NCBI RefSeq assembly: GCF_009725995.1
Contig: NZ_RCNS01000001.1
Coordinates: forward strand, 910,283-974,282
Reading direction: 5' to 3'
DNA length: 64,000 nucleotides
Origin: Zobellia laminariae
GTDB lineage: Bacteria > Bacteroidota > Bacteroidia > Flavobacteriales > Flavobacteriaceae
Below, piece after piece: positions 8,845-18,728 of this stretch. Position numbers and translations under genes: made by a program. Each line of letters starts with the position of its first letter. Position 1 is the stretch's first letter. The notes under the pieces are model-generated. The model was not told the DNA's origin. It saw only the letters and a list, made by a program, of their open reading frames with translations, and did no database searches.

Positions 8845-10140
8845 CTATTTAACAACTAAAACAAAATAGTTCTTCTTTCCGCGTTGTAATAACACAAACT
8901 TGCCATTGATCAAGTCATCTTCAGTAATTAGGTAATCATCCTTTACCTTTTCTTTATTCACGGAAATAGAATTTTGCTTTAACTCTCTTCTTGCCTCACT
9001 GTTAGAAGCTAAAAATCCTGTTTTATCGGCAAGTGCACCAATCATATTAAGCCCTGAAGTAAGTTCTGATTTAGAAATTTCGGCCTGCGGAACACCATCA
9101 AAAACATCTAAAAACGTCTTCTCGCTTAGGCCTTTTAAATCTTTGGATGTTGACTTCCCAAAGAGAATATTACTGGCCTTCTGGGCATTTTCTAAATCTT
9201 CTTGAGAATGTACCATTACAGTAATTTCCTCAGCAAGACGTTTCTGTAAAACACGCATATGAGGCGCTTCTTGATGCTCTTTTATCAACCCGTCTATTTC
9301 CTCTTTTGAAAGAAACGTAAATATCTTAATATACTTTTCAGCATCTACGTCTGACGTATTCAACCAGTATTGGTAAAACTTATATGGTGATGTTCTTTCG
9401 GAATCTAACCAAATATTACCGCCTTCTGTCTTCCCAAACTTGGTACCATCTGCCTTTGTAATTAATGGACAGGTTAAAGCATAGCCTTTTCCGCCACCTA
9501 TTCTACGGATTAGTTCAGTACCAGTAGTAATATTCCCCCACTGATCACTACCGCCCATTTGCAATGTACAATTATGGTTTTGGTACAAGTATAAGAAATC
9601 ATAACCTTGTACCATTTGGTAGGTAAACTCGGTAAAAGACATCCCTTCCTTAGATTCTGATGAAAGTCGCTTTTTCACAGAATCTTTGGCCATCATATAA
9701 TTAACGGTAATATGCTTACCCACGTCTCTGATGAAATCCAAAAACGAGAAGTCTTTCATCCAATCGTAATTATTGACCAAGATAGCAGCATTATCTGCAG
9801 CACCTTCAAAATCTAAAAATCGCGATAATTGCTCTTTTATAGCCTCTTGATTATGTCTAAGAGTAGGCTCATCTAACAGATTACGCTCTGCAGATTTCCC
9901 AGAAGGATCTCCGATCATACCTGTAGCACCTCCAATAAGCGCATATGGTTTATGCCCTGCCAACTGAAAATGACGTAACATCATCACCCCCACTAAATGC
10001 CCTATATGCAATGAGTCTGCCGTTGGATCAATACCAACATAAGCAGATTGCATTTCATTCATTAGGTGTTCTTCGGTTCCAGGCATTGCGTCATGCAACA
10101 TGCCTCTCCATTTTAATTCTTCTACAAAGTTTGAAGTCAT
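8845..10140 (-). CDS. tyrS: Tyrosyl-tRNA synthetase
   Basis: A 431-residue class I aminoacyl-tRNA synthetase that charges tRNA-Tyr. The HIGH motif is at 45-48 ([10 protein letters not shown]), with GGSDQWGNI in the tyrosine pocket. A KMSKS-type loop KFGKT lies near residue 230, and an S4-like RNA-binding domain ([12 protein letters not shown]...) fills the last 60 residues. Length is that of the bacterial TyrRS group. A TATATTTG -7 box at 10166-10173 gives a leader of about 20 bases. It is divergent from the epimerase gene. Confidence 0.97.
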   Translation of the reverse strand: MTSNFVEELKWRGMLHDAMPGTEEHLMNEMQSAYVGIDPTADSLHIGHLVGVMMLRHFQLAGHKPYALIGGATGMIGDPSGKSAERNLLDEPTLRHNQEAIKEQLSRFLDFEGAADNAAILVNNYDWMKDFSFLDFIRDVGKHITVNYMMAKDSVKKRLSSESKEGMSFTEFTYQMVQGYDFLYLYQNHNCTLQMGGSDQWGNITTGTELIRRIGGGKGYALTCPLITKADGTKFGKTEGGNIWLDSERTSPYKFYQYWLNTSDVDAEKYIKIFTFLSKEEIDGLIKEHQEAPHMRVLQKRLAEEITVMVHSQEDLENAQKASNILFGKSTSKDLKGLSEKTFLDVFDGVPQAEISKSELTSGLNMIGALADKTGFLASNSEARRELKQNSISVNKEKVKDDYLITEDDLINGKFVLLQRGKKNYFVLVVK

Positions 10141-10165
10141 GTCCGTTTAATCTGAAATTTGACTA

Positions 10166-10173
10166 CAAATATA
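10166..10173 (-). promoter_or_regulatory. -7 box of tyrS
   Basis: CAAATATA on the plus strand, that is TATATTTG toward tyrS, 26 bases before its ATG. No good -33 TTTG is seen. Confidence 0.55.
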
Positions 10174-10230
10174 AAAGTAAATCATTGCCTGACCTTTGAT
10201 TAATACAGGAATTTATTCCCTGCTATTCGC

Positions 10231-10238
10231 TAACTTTG
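10231..10238 (+). promoter_or_regulatory. -7 box abutting the epimerase start codon
   Basis: TAACTTTG ends four bases before ATG 10243, so the expected transcription start falls at or next to the A of the start codon. No -33 TTTG is evident. Confidence 0.5.
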
Positions 10239-10242
10239 GCGC

Positions 10243-11250
10243 ATGGTATTGGTTACAGGGGGAACGGGCTTAGTAGGCTCACATCTTTTATTGAAATTGG
10301 TACAGAACGGTATTTCCGTTAGGGCCATACACAGAAAGGGCAGTGATCTTGAACGCGTAGTTAAGATTTTTGGTTATTACACAGACGATGCCCAAATTCT
10401 CTTTAATAAAATTGAATGGGTAGAAGCTGATATTATTGACATTCCAGCCCTAGAAATTGCTTTTGACCAAATTACCCACGTCTACCATACAGCAGCACTA
10501 ATTTCTTTTGACCCACAAAACTTTGATATCCTCGAAAAAATAAATACAGAAGGAACCGCGAACATCGTAAACCTTTGTATTGTAAATGGGATAAAAAAAC
10601 TATGCTATACTAGCACTATTGGAGCTATTGGTAAAAGTTTGGGCAATGCCATGGCAAATGAAGAAAATGCCTGGACGCCTAGAGAAGCAAATGTATACGG
10701 ACTTACAAAGCAGGCTGCAGAAATGGAAGTTTGGCGTGGCTCACAAGAAGGCCTTCCAGTAGTTATGGTTAACCCTGGTGTTATTGTAGGTCCGGGATTC
10801 TGGCATAGTGGTAGCGGCGATTTGTTTACTGTTGCTAAAAAAGGATATCGGTTTTATCCTCCGGGCGGAACAGGTTTCATAACCGTTCATGATGTTGTTA
10901 AGATGATGGTTTCTTTAATGGATTCCGAGATTATAAACGAGCGCTATATTGCCGTAGCAGAGAATTTAACGTTCAAGGAGATTCTTACGAAAATCACTAC
11001 AGAGTTTGGCATTAAACCTCCATCGGTTCAATTAAAATTTTGGAAGCTTGAAATAGGTAGATGGTTCGATTGGCTTAAAAACCTGTTTCTAAAAAATGGA
11101 AGGAGAATTACCAAAAACTCCATTCATTCTTTAAAGCATCGCGAAGTTTACGACAATACAAAAATTAAAAAGGATATCAATTTTGAGTTTGATACGCTAG
11201 ACGAGACCATTTCGTTTTGCTGTGAACGGTTTAAGGAAGAGTATCAGTAG
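10243..11250 (+). CDS. NAD-dependent epimerase/dehydratase (extended SDR)
   Basis: A 335-residue extended short-chain dehydrogenase. The nucleotide-binding loop GGTGLVGSH is at residues 6-14. An acidic residue after beta-2 is replaced by a basic stretch (AIHRKGSD), which would favour NADP(H). The active-site pair is YGLTK near 154-158, preceded by a Ser/Thr in YTSTIGAIG. Members act on nucleotide sugars, dihydroflavonol-like ketones or similar; the substrate here is unknown. The start directly encodes the first beta strand (MVLVTGG), so no upstream extension is likely. The 3' end overlaps the convergent DUF4296 gene by 20 bases. Confidence 0.88.
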   Translation: MVLVTGGTGLVGSHLLLKLVQNGISVRAIHRKGSDLERVVKIFGYYTDDAQILFNKIEWVEADIIDIPALEIAFDQITHVYHTAALISFDPQNFDILEKINTEGTANIVNLCIVNGIKKLCYTSTIGAIGKSLGNAMANEENAWTPREANVYGLTKQAAEMEVWRGSQEGLPVVMVNPGVIVGPGFWHSGSGDLFTVAKKGYRFYPPGGTGFITVHDVVKMMVSLMDSEIINERYIAVAENLTFKEILTKITTEFGIKPPSVQLKFWKLEIGRWFDWLKNLFLKNGRRITKNSIHSLKHREVYDNTKIKKDINFEFDTLDETISFCCERFKEEYQ

Positions 11251-11653
11251 CTTTTTCAGCCTTTTCTTTTTCTCGCTTAATTTTTTCTTTAGCTACTCTA
11301 AGACTATCATTTATCTTTTTCTGATCTTCTAACGCTTTCGCATCACGCTCAAGATTGGCTTCAACTTCTTTATAGATTTTTTCGTACTCTACCGGGAGCG
11401 AAGCATAGTAACGATCACTTTCTACCAATTGCAGACTGTCTATATTATACTTATTAAAAATATAGTCCATAGGTTCTACACCATTATCCCTAAGCACCTG
11501 CAAATTGGTTGTTTTAGCTGCATTTACAATGGCTAAATCTTGAAGTATCTCAACCATTTTCTCTTTTGGAATAAGATTTTTGGGCTCCTCCAAAAGCTTT
11601 TCATTACAAGCAGTGAATGAAAAGAATATCAAAACGATTGCTAAAACTCTCAT
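11231..11653 (-). CDS. DUF4296 lipoprotein
   Basis: A 140-residue lipoprotein: hydrophobic N-terminus, lipobox FTAC with Cys at 16, then the DUF4296 core (IPKEKMVEILQDLAIVNAA ... YIFNKYNIDSLQL). A charged coiled-coil tail rich in Lys and Glu follows. The family is restricted to Bacteroidota and its function is not known. It starts one base after the dihydroorotase stop, so the two are very likely cotranscribed. It overlaps the convergent epimerase gene by 20 bases. Confidence 0.88.
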   Translation of the reverse strand: MRVLAIVLIFFSFTACNEKLLEEPKNLIPKEKMVEILQDLAIVNAAKTTNLQVLRDNGVEPMDYIFNKYNIDSLQLVESDRYYASLPVEYEKIYKEVEANLERDAKALEDQKKINDSLRVAKEKIKREKEKAEKATDTLP

Positions 11654-11654
11654 A

Positions 11655-12989
11655 TTATCTATTGAATGTTAATCGCTTGGCATTTTTTTCTGTAGAGAAA
11701 TTTCCGTTTTCATAGGCCAAATGACCATTTACGAAAGTATGCGTAACAGAAGACTTAAACGTAGTACCCTCAAAAGGAGACCATTTACATTTATATGCAA
11801 TATTTGCTTTGGTTACCTCATAAGGAGCGTTCATATCTACCACTACCAAATCTGCAAAATACCCTTCTCTAATATAACCTCGCTTCTCAATCTGAAAAAG
11901 TATAGCCGGATTGTGACACATTTTCTGCACCACTTTTTCCAAAGAAATAACGTTCTCATGAACCTTATCTAACAATGCTGTAAGTGCATGTTGTACCAAC
12001 GGACCGCCAGAAGGAGCTTTCGTATAAACATTCTCTTTTTCGCTAAATAAGTGAGGTGCGTGATCCGTTGCAATAACGTCTAAACGGTCATCCAATAATG
12101 CTTTCCATAACTGGTCTCTGTCTGCTGCCGTTTTCACTGCCGGGTTCCACTTGATCAAAGTGCCCTTGGTGTCATAATCTGCTTCGGAGAACCACAAGTG
12201 ATGTACACAGACCTCAGCAGTAATTTTTTTCTGTTCTAACGGAATATCATTTCTGAACAATTCCGTTTCTTTTCCTGTGGATAAATGAAACACGTGAAGA
12301 CGAGCTCCCGTTTTCTTCGCTAACTCTATGGCTTTTGATGAGGAAAGATAACAGGCCTCTTCACTACGAATTTTAGGATGATATTTTATAGGAATGTCAT
12401 CTCCGTACTTTTCTTTATACTCCGCAAGGTTTCTCTTTATTGTACCCTCATCTTCACAGTGGGTAGAAATTACCATTTCGGTATTTCTAAAAATTTCTTC
12501 TATAACCACCTCATCATCAACCAACATATTCCCTGTAGAAGAACCTAAGAATAGCTTAACACCAGAGCAAGCATTTCTATCCAATCGTTTTAATTCTTCT
12601 AAATTATCGTTAGTCCCTCCAAAAAGAAAAGAGTAGTTGGCGAAACTAGACTTAGCTCCCATCTCAAACTTTTCTTCTAATTTTTCTATGGTGGTGGTTT
12701 GCGGGATAGTGTTGGGCTGCTCCATATATGTGGTTATACCACCTGCTACAGCTGCCCTGCTCTCTGAGGCTATATCACCTTTATGAGTAAGACCCGGTTC
12801 TCTAAAATGTACCTGATCATCTATAACTCCAGGCAAAAGATACTTGCCTTTAATATCGATTACTTTTGCGGTATCATCGGAAATATTGACCGCAATTTTC
12901 AAGATTAAATCATCTTGAAGCAGCACATCGCTTTCAAAAGTTGAATTTTCGTTTACGATTTTGGCATTCTTAATCAATACTTTCCCCAT
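11655..12989 (-). CDS. pyrC: Dihydroorotase
   Basis: A 444-residue amidohydrolase for the third step of pyrimidine synthesis, carbamoyl-aspartate to dihydroorotate. The first metal motif reads DDQVHFREPGLTHKGD (residues 57-72), where Gln-59 stands at the place of the first His of the usual HxH. The carboxylated-Lys region GVKLFLGSSTG, the metal ligands THCEDE and HVFHLST, and the catalytic Asp in ATDHAPH are all present. From memory, other Bacteroidota dihydroorotases share the Gln, so activity is expected. It sits between a glycosyltransferase gene (one base upstream) and the DUF4296 gene (one base downstream). Confidence 0.93.
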   Translation of the reverse strand: MGKVLIKNAKIVNENSTFESDVLLQDDLILKIAVNISDDTAKVIDIKGKYLLPGVIDDQVHFREPGLTHKGDIASESRAAVAGGITTYMEQPNTIPQTTTIEKLEEKFEMGAKSSFANYSFLFGGTNDNLEELKRLDRNACSGVKLFLGSSTGNMLVDDEVVIEEIFRNTEMVISTHCEDEGTIKRNLAEYKEKYGDDIPIKYHPKIRSEEACYLSSSKAIELAKKTGARLHVFHLSTGKETELFRNDIPLEQKKITAEVCVHHLWFSEADYDTKGTLIKWNPAVKTAADRDQLWKALLDDRLDVIATDHAPHLFSEKENVYTKAPSGGPLVQHALTALLDKVHENVISLEKVVQKMCHNPAILFQIEKRGYIREGYFADLVVVDMNAPYEVTKANIAYKCKWSPFEGTTFKSSVTHTFVNGHLAYENGNFSTEKNAKRLTFNR

Positions 12990-12990
12990 A

Positions 12991-13719
12991 CTAAAATCTA
13001 GATTTTTGGAACATACTTCGTATTTTCATCATGAAAACACCAAAGATGGCCTCTTTTATAATAGATGATGTCATTTTTGATTGCCCTCTTACCCTATCTC
13101 TGAATATGATGGACACTTCTTCAATTTTATAATTCTTGAGATAGGCCCTGAATTTCATTTCAATTTGGAAGGCATAGCCTATAAAACGAACGGAATCTAA
13201 ATTAATATTTTCTAAAACATGCCGTCTGTACACTACAAAACCGGCCGTAGGATCGTGTACTCGCATTCCGGTTATCATCTTAACGTAAAATGAAGCCCCA
13301 TAGGACAACAATACGCGATACAATGGCCAATCTACCACATTTACCCCTTTTTTATAACGAGAGCCAACTACAACATCTGCACCATTGGCACACGCTCTGT
13401 ACAACCTCAATAAATCTTGCGGGTTATGGGAGAAATCGGCATCCATCTCAAAAATATAGTCATACTTCTTCGCGATAGCCCATTTAAAACCATGAATATA
13501 TGCCGTACCTAAACCCGCCTTCTCTTTTCTAACTTCTAAAAAAAGTTTTCCTGCATACTCTTCCTGCAGCTCAATTACTTTTTTAGAGGTACCGTCAGGT
13601 GAATTGTCATCAACAATTAAAACATGAAAATCTTTACTAAGATCAAAGACAGCCCTAATAATAGCTTCAATGTTCTCTATCTCATTGTAAGTGGGGATAA
13701 TAACTATACTGTCTGACAC
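12991..13719 (-). CDS. Polyprenol-phosphate mannosyltransferase-like GT2
   Basis: A 242-residue family 2 glycosyltransferase of the Dpm1 class, which puts a sugar on polyprenol phosphate. Nucleotide binding is shown by IIPTYNEIENI (residues 7-17) and VDDNSPDGT. The metal motif is DADFSH near residue 92, and the acceptor-side block is HDPTAGFVVYRR. There are no membrane spans apart from a hydrophobic segment, as in soluble or peripheral Dpm1 types. The start is GTG 13719, with a TATTTTTG -7 box 20 bases upstream. A divergent GT39 gene next door could use the lipid-linked sugar; that link is inference. Confidence 0.9.
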   Translation of the reverse strand: MSDSIVIIPTYNEIENIEAIIRAVFDLSKDFHVLIVDDNSPDGTSKKVIELQEEYAGKLFLEVRKEKAGLGTAYIHGFKWAIAKKYDYIFEMDADFSHNPQDLLRLYRACANGADVVVGSRYKKGVNVVDWPLYRVLLSYGASFYVKMITGMRVHDPTAGFVVYRRHVLENINLDSVRFIGYAFQIEMKFRAYLKNYKIEEVSIIFRDRVRGQSKMTSSIIKEAIFGVFMMKIRSMFQKSRF

Positions 13720-13738
13720 GTATTTGCTTGAGTTTAGG

Positions 13739-13746
13739 CAAAAATA
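13739..13746 (-). promoter_or_regulatory. -7 box of the GT2/pyrC/DUF4296 operon
   Basis: CAAAAATA on the plus strand, TATTTTTG toward the operon, 20 bases before GTG 13719. It implies a leader of about 15 bases. Confidence 0.5.
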
Positions 13747-13881
13747 GCATTTTAAAAGTCACCGAAAAATGCCAACTATCAAATTGTGATATTTTTAAAG
13801 GTTTGCTATCTATCAGAATTTGTAATTTTGATCGTTGTTAATATGATAGGCTATGCCTAAATTTGAGATACCAATTAAACA

Positions 13882-15549
13882 ATGAAGTCTAAACTGCCCC
13901 GAATTTTTATTATTCTATTAGGAATTGGTTTTTTGATAAACCTGCTTCAGTCCTATTTCACTCCGCTTATTTTTGACGAGGCATACTACTGGCATTATGC
14001 CCAAAAACTATCTTGGGGCTATTTTGACCATCCTCCTTTAGTTGCCTTGCTAATCAAAATCAGCAGCTTCTTTTTTGACGGGGAGTTGGGAGTCCGTTTT
14101 ATGAGTTGTGTACTCTCTACCGCTACACTATTTATTCTTTGGAGCACCATAGACAATCCAAAAAAGAAAGATTATGTAGTGCACTTTTTTATACTCGCTT
14201 ACTCCATGACGCTTTTGAACGCTTATGGATTTTTTACCCTACCAGATACACCTTTGCTATTTTTTACCGCCCTTTTGCTATATGTCTACAAACGATTCCT
14301 AGAGAAACCTAGCCTATTATGGGGAATAATAATGGGTATTACCATGGCGGGCCTTATGTATAGTAAATACCATGCGGCTCTTGTTATCATATTTATTCTA
14401 TTATCTAACATAAAATTAGTCTTTAATAAATATGCCTGGCTTTCTGTTTTTGTTGCGCTACTTTGTTATGTACCACATTTTATATGGTTATCCCAAAATG
14501 ACTACGTTACCATAAACTATCATCTTTTTGACCGCCCTAATGACCCCTACAATTTTAAGAAATACACTCTTGGTTATTTTGTAAACCTGGTAGCATTGTT
14601 TGGTTTAACATTCCCCTGGGTTTACTGGGGCCTTTTTAAAGCCAAGGCACAAGATAAATTTACTAAAGCACTACTGTTCTTAGTTTATGGTGTACTAATC
14701 TTTTTCTTTATATCAAGCTTCAACAGGAGAATACAAACACAGTGGATTATTGTTATTTCCATTCCATTAATTATAATCGTTTTCCGATTTATGATGGAAA
14801 ACGAAATTGCCAAAAAATGGATTTACAGAATGGGATTGGTGAATATTGCCATTATCCTTTACCTGAGAATTGGCCTCGTTTATGAACCCATGTCCCCCAT
14901 TTATTATGAAACTCACGGTAATATAGGGCTTGTAAAAGATGTGGCGAAAAAGATTGGCAATATGCCATTGGTTTTTGAAAATTCATATAGAAATGCTCCA
15001 ATTTTTGAATTCTATTCAGGAAACAATACTTATTCATTAAACAATGAAAGTTACCGGCTCAACCAATATTCAATTGATGATTCTGAATCCAAAGTACAGC
15101 ATCAAAAGATTTTATATTTATCCGGTCGCGCAACAGATGCTGATGAAATCTTCACCAAAGATGATGGTAGTAAAATGTACGGTAAATACATAGATAACTT
15201 TGAGTCTTTTAGAAAACTTAAAACACTTTTGGAAGAACCTGTAGATTTTAAAGCGGGTCAAGAACAAATCTTTCAATTGTACAATCCATATGATTTTGAT
15301 ATAGACTTAAATAAACTCCAGTTTAATGTGGCCTACATGACCGATTTTAAAATCGTAAAAGACAGACTGCCTATCAAACCAAAATTAAACAACCCTACTA
15401 TTACCAGTATTGGAGCAAAGGATACCCTTACCTACACCTTTAAATTTCCGGAGCCAAGAGAATTAAAAGATCCAACTTACGTTAGAATAGGTATTATGGA
15501 GAATAAACTTAATTATGGGATTAACGGAAAAAACACAAAAGTAAAATGA
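13882..15549 (+). CDS. Glycosyltransferase family 39 (ArnT/PMT-like)
   Basis: A 555-residue polytopic membrane protein. The N-terminal external loop carries FDEAYYWHYAQ and WGYFDHPPL (about 32-55), the acidic DE catalytic signature of GT39 and ArnT enzymes that use polyprenyl-linked sugars. Around ten hydrophobic segments follow up to residue 345, then a 200-residue soluble C-terminal domain. It probably transfers a sugar to lipid A, protein or another envelope acceptor; the target is unknown. The stop overlaps the start of the DUF4271 gene in ATGA, implying translational coupling. Confidence 0.88.
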   Translation: MKSKLPRIFIILLGIGFLINLLQSYFTPLIFDEAYYWHYAQKLSWGYFDHPPLVALLIKISSFFFDGELGVRFMSCVLSTATLFILWSTIDNPKKKDYVVHFFILAYSMTLLNAYGFFTLPDTPLLFFTALLLYVYKRFLEKPSLLWGIIMGITMAGLMYSKYHAALVIIFILLSNIKLVFNKYAWLSVFVALLCYVPHFIWLSQNDYVTINYHLFDRPNDPYNFKKYTLGYFVNLVALFGLTFPWVYWGLFKAKAQDKFTKALLFLVYGVLIFFFISSFNRRIQTQWIIVISIPLIIIVFRFMMENEIAKKWIYRMGLVNIAIILYLRIGLVYEPMSPIYYETHGNIGLVKDVAKKIGNMPLVFENSYRNAPIFEFYSGNNTYSLNNESYRLNQYSIDDSESKVQHQKILYLSGRATDADEIFTKDDGSKMYGKYIDNFESFRKLKTLLEEPVDFKAGQEQIFQLYNPYDFDIDLNKLQFNVAYMTDFKIVKDRLPIKPKLNNPTITSIGAKDTLTYTFKFPEPRELKDPTYVRIGIMENKLNYGINGKNTKVK

Positions 15550-16205
15550 TGGATCCCATACTACGGACTGCGGGCACTGCCGATTGGATTACCATTATAC
15601 TCATTAGCAGCATAGTGTTTTTAGTACTTGCCAAGAGTTTGTTTTATAGCCGTTTTTTGAATTTCATTATACTTCCGTTCAACAACAAGTACATCTTTAT
15701 GTACAATAAGAAAGAAAAGTTGATGAACTGGTTCCACATATTTTTCACCATTTTCCAGGTCATTAATTTTTCATTGTTCGTTTTCTTAGCTAGACAAATA
15801 TTAAGAGGAGACACCAATGATGCCTATCCGTTCATGTATCCTATTATTTTAGCGTGCATTTTAGGGTTTATTGTCGTAAAAATAATCTTACAGATGAGCA
15901 ACGGCTTCATTTTTGGATCAGGAAAGACCATTAGCGAATTAATTTTTAAGAAATTATCCTATCTAAACTATAGTGGTATTATCATGTTCCTAGCCAACGT
16001 TATGTTAGCCTACGTAGCGCAGGGCTCGGAGATTGTAGTGTATGTTGCCATATTATTAGTTCTCTTAATTAATGTAATTGGATGGGTTACAGTGTTAAGG
16101 AATCACCAAAAATTTATCACCTCCTACTTTTTCTATTTTATTTTGTACCTTTGCGCTCTCGAAATTTCCCCGTTTGTAATCATAGGTAGTTATCTTAAAC
16201 AATAG
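15546..16205 (+). CDS. DUF4271 membrane protein
   Basis: A 219-residue protein with six or so hydrophobic helices, matching the Bacteroidota family DUF4271 (RFLNFIILPFNNKYI near the N-terminus is typical). Function unknown. It starts within the ATGA overlap with the GT39 gene; a second ATG three bases on is equally possible. It ends six bases before hemD, a neighbour pair I recall as common in Flavobacteria. The hemD promoter lies inside its 3' end. Confidence 0.85.
   Translation: MMDPILRTAGTADWITIILISSIVFLVLAKSLFYSRFLNFIILPFNNKYIFMYNKKEKLMNWFHIFFTIFQVINFSLFVFLARQILRGDTNDAYPFMYPIILACILGFIVVKIILQMSNGFIFGSGKTISELIFKKLSYLNYSGIIMFLANVMLAYVAQGSEIVVYVAILLVLLINVIGWVTVLRNHQKFITSYFFYFILYLCALEISPFVIIGSYLKQ
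16146..16153 (+). promoter_or_regulatory. Internal -7 box for hemD
   Basis: TACCTTTG followed by C, inside the last codons of the DUF4271 gene. It gives a leader of about 55 bases for hemD. Confidence 0.45.
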
Positions 16206-16211
16206 GTTTAT

Positions 16212-16958
16212 ATGAAAGTAAAGACGATTTTGGTCTCTCAGCCAGAACCGAAGATGGAGAACTCACCGTATTCGAAACTGATAGATAAAGAAAAAGTTAA
16301 GGTTGACTTCAGACCTTTTATTCACGTCGAAAGTGTTGACGCTAAAGATGTACGCCAACAAAAGATAGATTTAAACAACTACACGGCAATTATTTTAACT
16401 AGCCGTAATGCTGTTGATCATTTTTTTAGGATTGCAGAAGAAATGCGCTTTAAGGTTCCTGATTCTATGAAATACTTCTGCCAGTCAGAGGCCGTAGCTT
16501 ACTACTTACAGAAATACGTAGTTTACCGTAAACGTAAGATTTATGTAGGTAAACGTAATTTTATAGAAATGGTTCCTTTGTTCAAAAAGTATAAAGGCGA
16601 GAAGTTTTTATTACCTTCTTCTGATGCTTTAAAACCAATTGTACCTGAAATATTGGACGGAATTGACATTGAGTGGAAAAGAGCTGTTTTTTATAAAACC
16701 GTAATTAGTGATTTATCTGATTTAAGAGATGTGTATTATGACATCTTGGTATTCTTTAGCCCTTCAGGTATTGAATCGTTATTGCAGAACTTCCCTGATT
16801 TTGAGCAGAAAGATACTAGAATTGCTGTATTTGGCAACTCAACTATTGATGCCGCTACTACTGCCGGTCTTCGTATAGACATAAAGGCTCCAACGCCTGA
16901 AACACCATCTATGACCATGGCACTTCAGAAATACATTCACACAGCAAATAAGAAGTAA
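16212..16958 (+). CDS. hemD: Uroporphyrinogen-III synthase
   Basis: A 248-residue two-lobed HemD-type protein, which cyclises hydroxymethylbilane with inversion of ring D in heme synthesis. The sequence family is poorly conserved, but these blocks fit: ILVSQPEP at the start, AIILTSRNAVDHFF near 60-73, FFSPSGIESLL near 180-190, and IAVFGNSTIDAATTAG near 202-217 ahead of the C-terminal PTPETPSMTMAL. It follows DUF4271 after six bases but also has a -7 box of its own. A strong terminator closes the unit. Confidence 0.9.
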   Translation: MKVKTILVSQPEPKMENSPYSKLIDKEKVKVDFRPFIHVESVDAKDVRQQKIDLNNYTAIILTSRNAVDHFFRIAEEMRFKVPDSMKYFCQSEAVAYYLQKYVVYRKRKIYVGKRNFIEMVPLFKKYKGEKFLLPSSDALKPIVPEILDGIDIEWKRAVFYKTVISDLSDLRDVYYDILVFFSPSGIESLLQNFPDFEQKDTRIAVFGNSTIDAATTAGLRIDIKAPTPETPSMTMALQKYIHTANKK

Positions 16959-16980
16959 GAATTCTTACTTAGCAAAATAT

Positions 16981-17018
16981 AAAAACCCTTTGTTCATCAA
17001 TTTGAACAAAGGGTTTTT
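16981..17018. terminator. Bidirectional terminator between hemD and pckA
   Basis: Perfect 16-base stem AAAAACCCTTTGTTCA / TGAACAAAGGGTTTTT with a 6-base loop, T-runs on both strands. It serves convergent hemD and pckA. Confidence 0.92.
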
Positions 17019-17043
17019 TAATGGCATTATATTTCAAAAAAAT

Positions 17044-18642
17044 CTAAAAAGCATAACGCTGAGGACCTCCGCGACGGATTTCCTCGCTAGCAAAATCTTC
17101 AAATTGTTTGAAGTTTTCTCTAAAGGCATTCGTTAATTTAAAGGCCGTGGTGTAATAAGCTTTATCATCGTTCCAAGTAGTTCGCGGACTAAGCACACTT
17201 GAAGGTACTCCAGGACATTCCCTTGGTTGCGCTACTCCAAAAACGGAGTGTATATGATAATCATCGTAATTATAAAGCCCTAAATCGCCGTTTAGAACAG
17301 CGTTAATCATTGCACGGGTATACTTTAGCTTCATACGGGTTCCAACGCCATAGGGACCACCTGTCCATCCTGTATTGACCAACCATACGTTAACACCGGC
17401 ATCTTTCATTTTCTTACTTAGCATTTCTGCGTACTTAGCTGGATGCAACGGCATAAACGGAGCACCAAAACAAGCCGAGAAAGAAGGAATAGGTTCTACA
17501 ACCCCTGCTTCTGTACCTGCTACTTTGGCCGTATAACCGGAAATAAAGTGATAAGCCGCCTGACTAGGTGTTAGTTTAGAAATTGGAGGAAGTACCCCAA
17601 AAGCATCCGCAGTTAAAAAGAAAATATTCTTAGGATTCTTTCCTATAGATGGTCTTTGTACATTTTCTATGTGATAAATTGGGTAACTTACCCTTGTGTT
17701 CTGAGTAATGGAAGTATCGGCAAAATCTACATTACCGGCCTCATCCATGACAACATTCTCCAGGATTGCTCCTTTCTTGATGGCACCAAAAATTTCAGGT
17801 TCATTTTCTTGAGATAGGTTTATGACCTTGGCATAACAACCACCTTCAAAATTAAAAACTGCATTTTCATTATTCCAACCATGCTCATCGTCACCAATAA
17901 GTTTTCGGGAAACATCAGTAGATAGGGTTGTTTTTCCTGTTCCTGAAAGACCAAAGAATATAGCCGTATCACCATCTTTACCAACATTTGCAGAACAATG
18001 CATTGGCATGGTATTCTTCTCTACTGGAAGTATAAAGTTCAAAGCTGAGAAAATTCCTTTTTTGATTTCCCCAGTATAACCGGTTCCTCCAATCAAGGCA
18101 ATTTTTCTGGTAAAGTTCAAAATGGCAAAATTATGCTGTCTTGTTCCATCTACTTTAGCATCGGCCATAAAACCAGGTGCGTTAATAACGGTCCATTCAG
18201 CATCAAAATTCTTAAGTTCTTCTTCCGTTGGACGGATGAACATATTGTATGCAAATTGATTGGACCAAGGATATTCATTAATTACCCTAATATCCATCCG
18301 GTAATTATGGTCTGCACATGCATAACAGTCACGAACAAACAATTCCTTTTCATTTAGATAAGCAATAACCTTATCGTAAAGCGCATCAAATTTAGCAGGC
18401 TCAAAGGGAAGATTGATATCGCCCCACCAAACCTTTTCTTCGGTAATAGCGTCCTTTACAATAAACCTATCCTTTGGAGACCTTCCCGTAAATTCGCCTG
18501 TGTTTACGGCCAAAGCACCAGAAGATACTTTTTTGCCCATTTTCCTTTCTAGCGTAATGGCTTCTAGTTCGGAAGGCGATAACTGATAATGCAGATTCTC
18601 GTGCGTAATACCGTACGATTTTAAAGAAATAGATTTTTCCAT
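17044..18642 (-). CDS. pckA: Phosphoenolpyruvate carboxykinase (ATP)
   Basis: A 532-residue ATP-type PEPCK, converting oxaloacetate to PEP in gluconeogenesis. Seen here: the substrate loop NTGEFTGRSPKDRF (47-60), IGGTGYTGEIKKG, the kinase-1a P-loop GLSGTGKTTLS (231-241) and metal site GDDEHGW (250-256). The C-terminal NTGWTGGPYG block is also present. Length is normal. A possible TAATTTTG -7 box lies about 40 bases upstream at 18682-18689. The gene is monocistronic by its terminator and spacing. Confidence 0.97.
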   Translation of the reverse strand: MEKSISLKSYGITHENLHYQLSPSELEAITLERKMGKKVSSGALAVNTGEFTGRSPKDRFIVKDAITEEKVWWGDINLPFEPAKFDALYDKVIAYLNEKELFVRDCYACADHNYRMDIRVINEYPWSNQFAYNMFIRPTEEELKNFDAEWTVINAPGFMADAKVDGTRQHNFAILNFTRKIALIGGTGYTGEIKKGIFSALNFILPVEKNTMPMHCSANVGKDGDTAIFFGLSGTGKTTLSTDVSRKLIGDDEHGWNNENAVFNFEGGCYAKVINLSQENEPEIFGAIKKGAILENVVMDEAGNVDFADTSITQNTRVSYPIYHIENVQRPSIGKNPKNIFFLTADAFGVLPPISKLTPSQAAYHFISGYTAKVAGTEAGVVEPIPSFSACFGAPFMPLHPAKYAEMLSKKMKDAGVNVWLVNTGWTGGPYGVGTRMKLKYTRAMINAVLNGDLGLYNYDDYHIHSVFGVAQPRECPGVPSSVLSPRTTWNDDKAYYTTAFKLTNAFRENFKQFEDFASEEIRRGGPQRYAF

Positions 18643-18728
18643 TTTTTAAAGAATTGTTAGTTGAGAGTTTCTTTTAGATGTCAAAATTATCAAAATAATA
18701 ACTTTATACAGTTATAAATGAGAATTTA

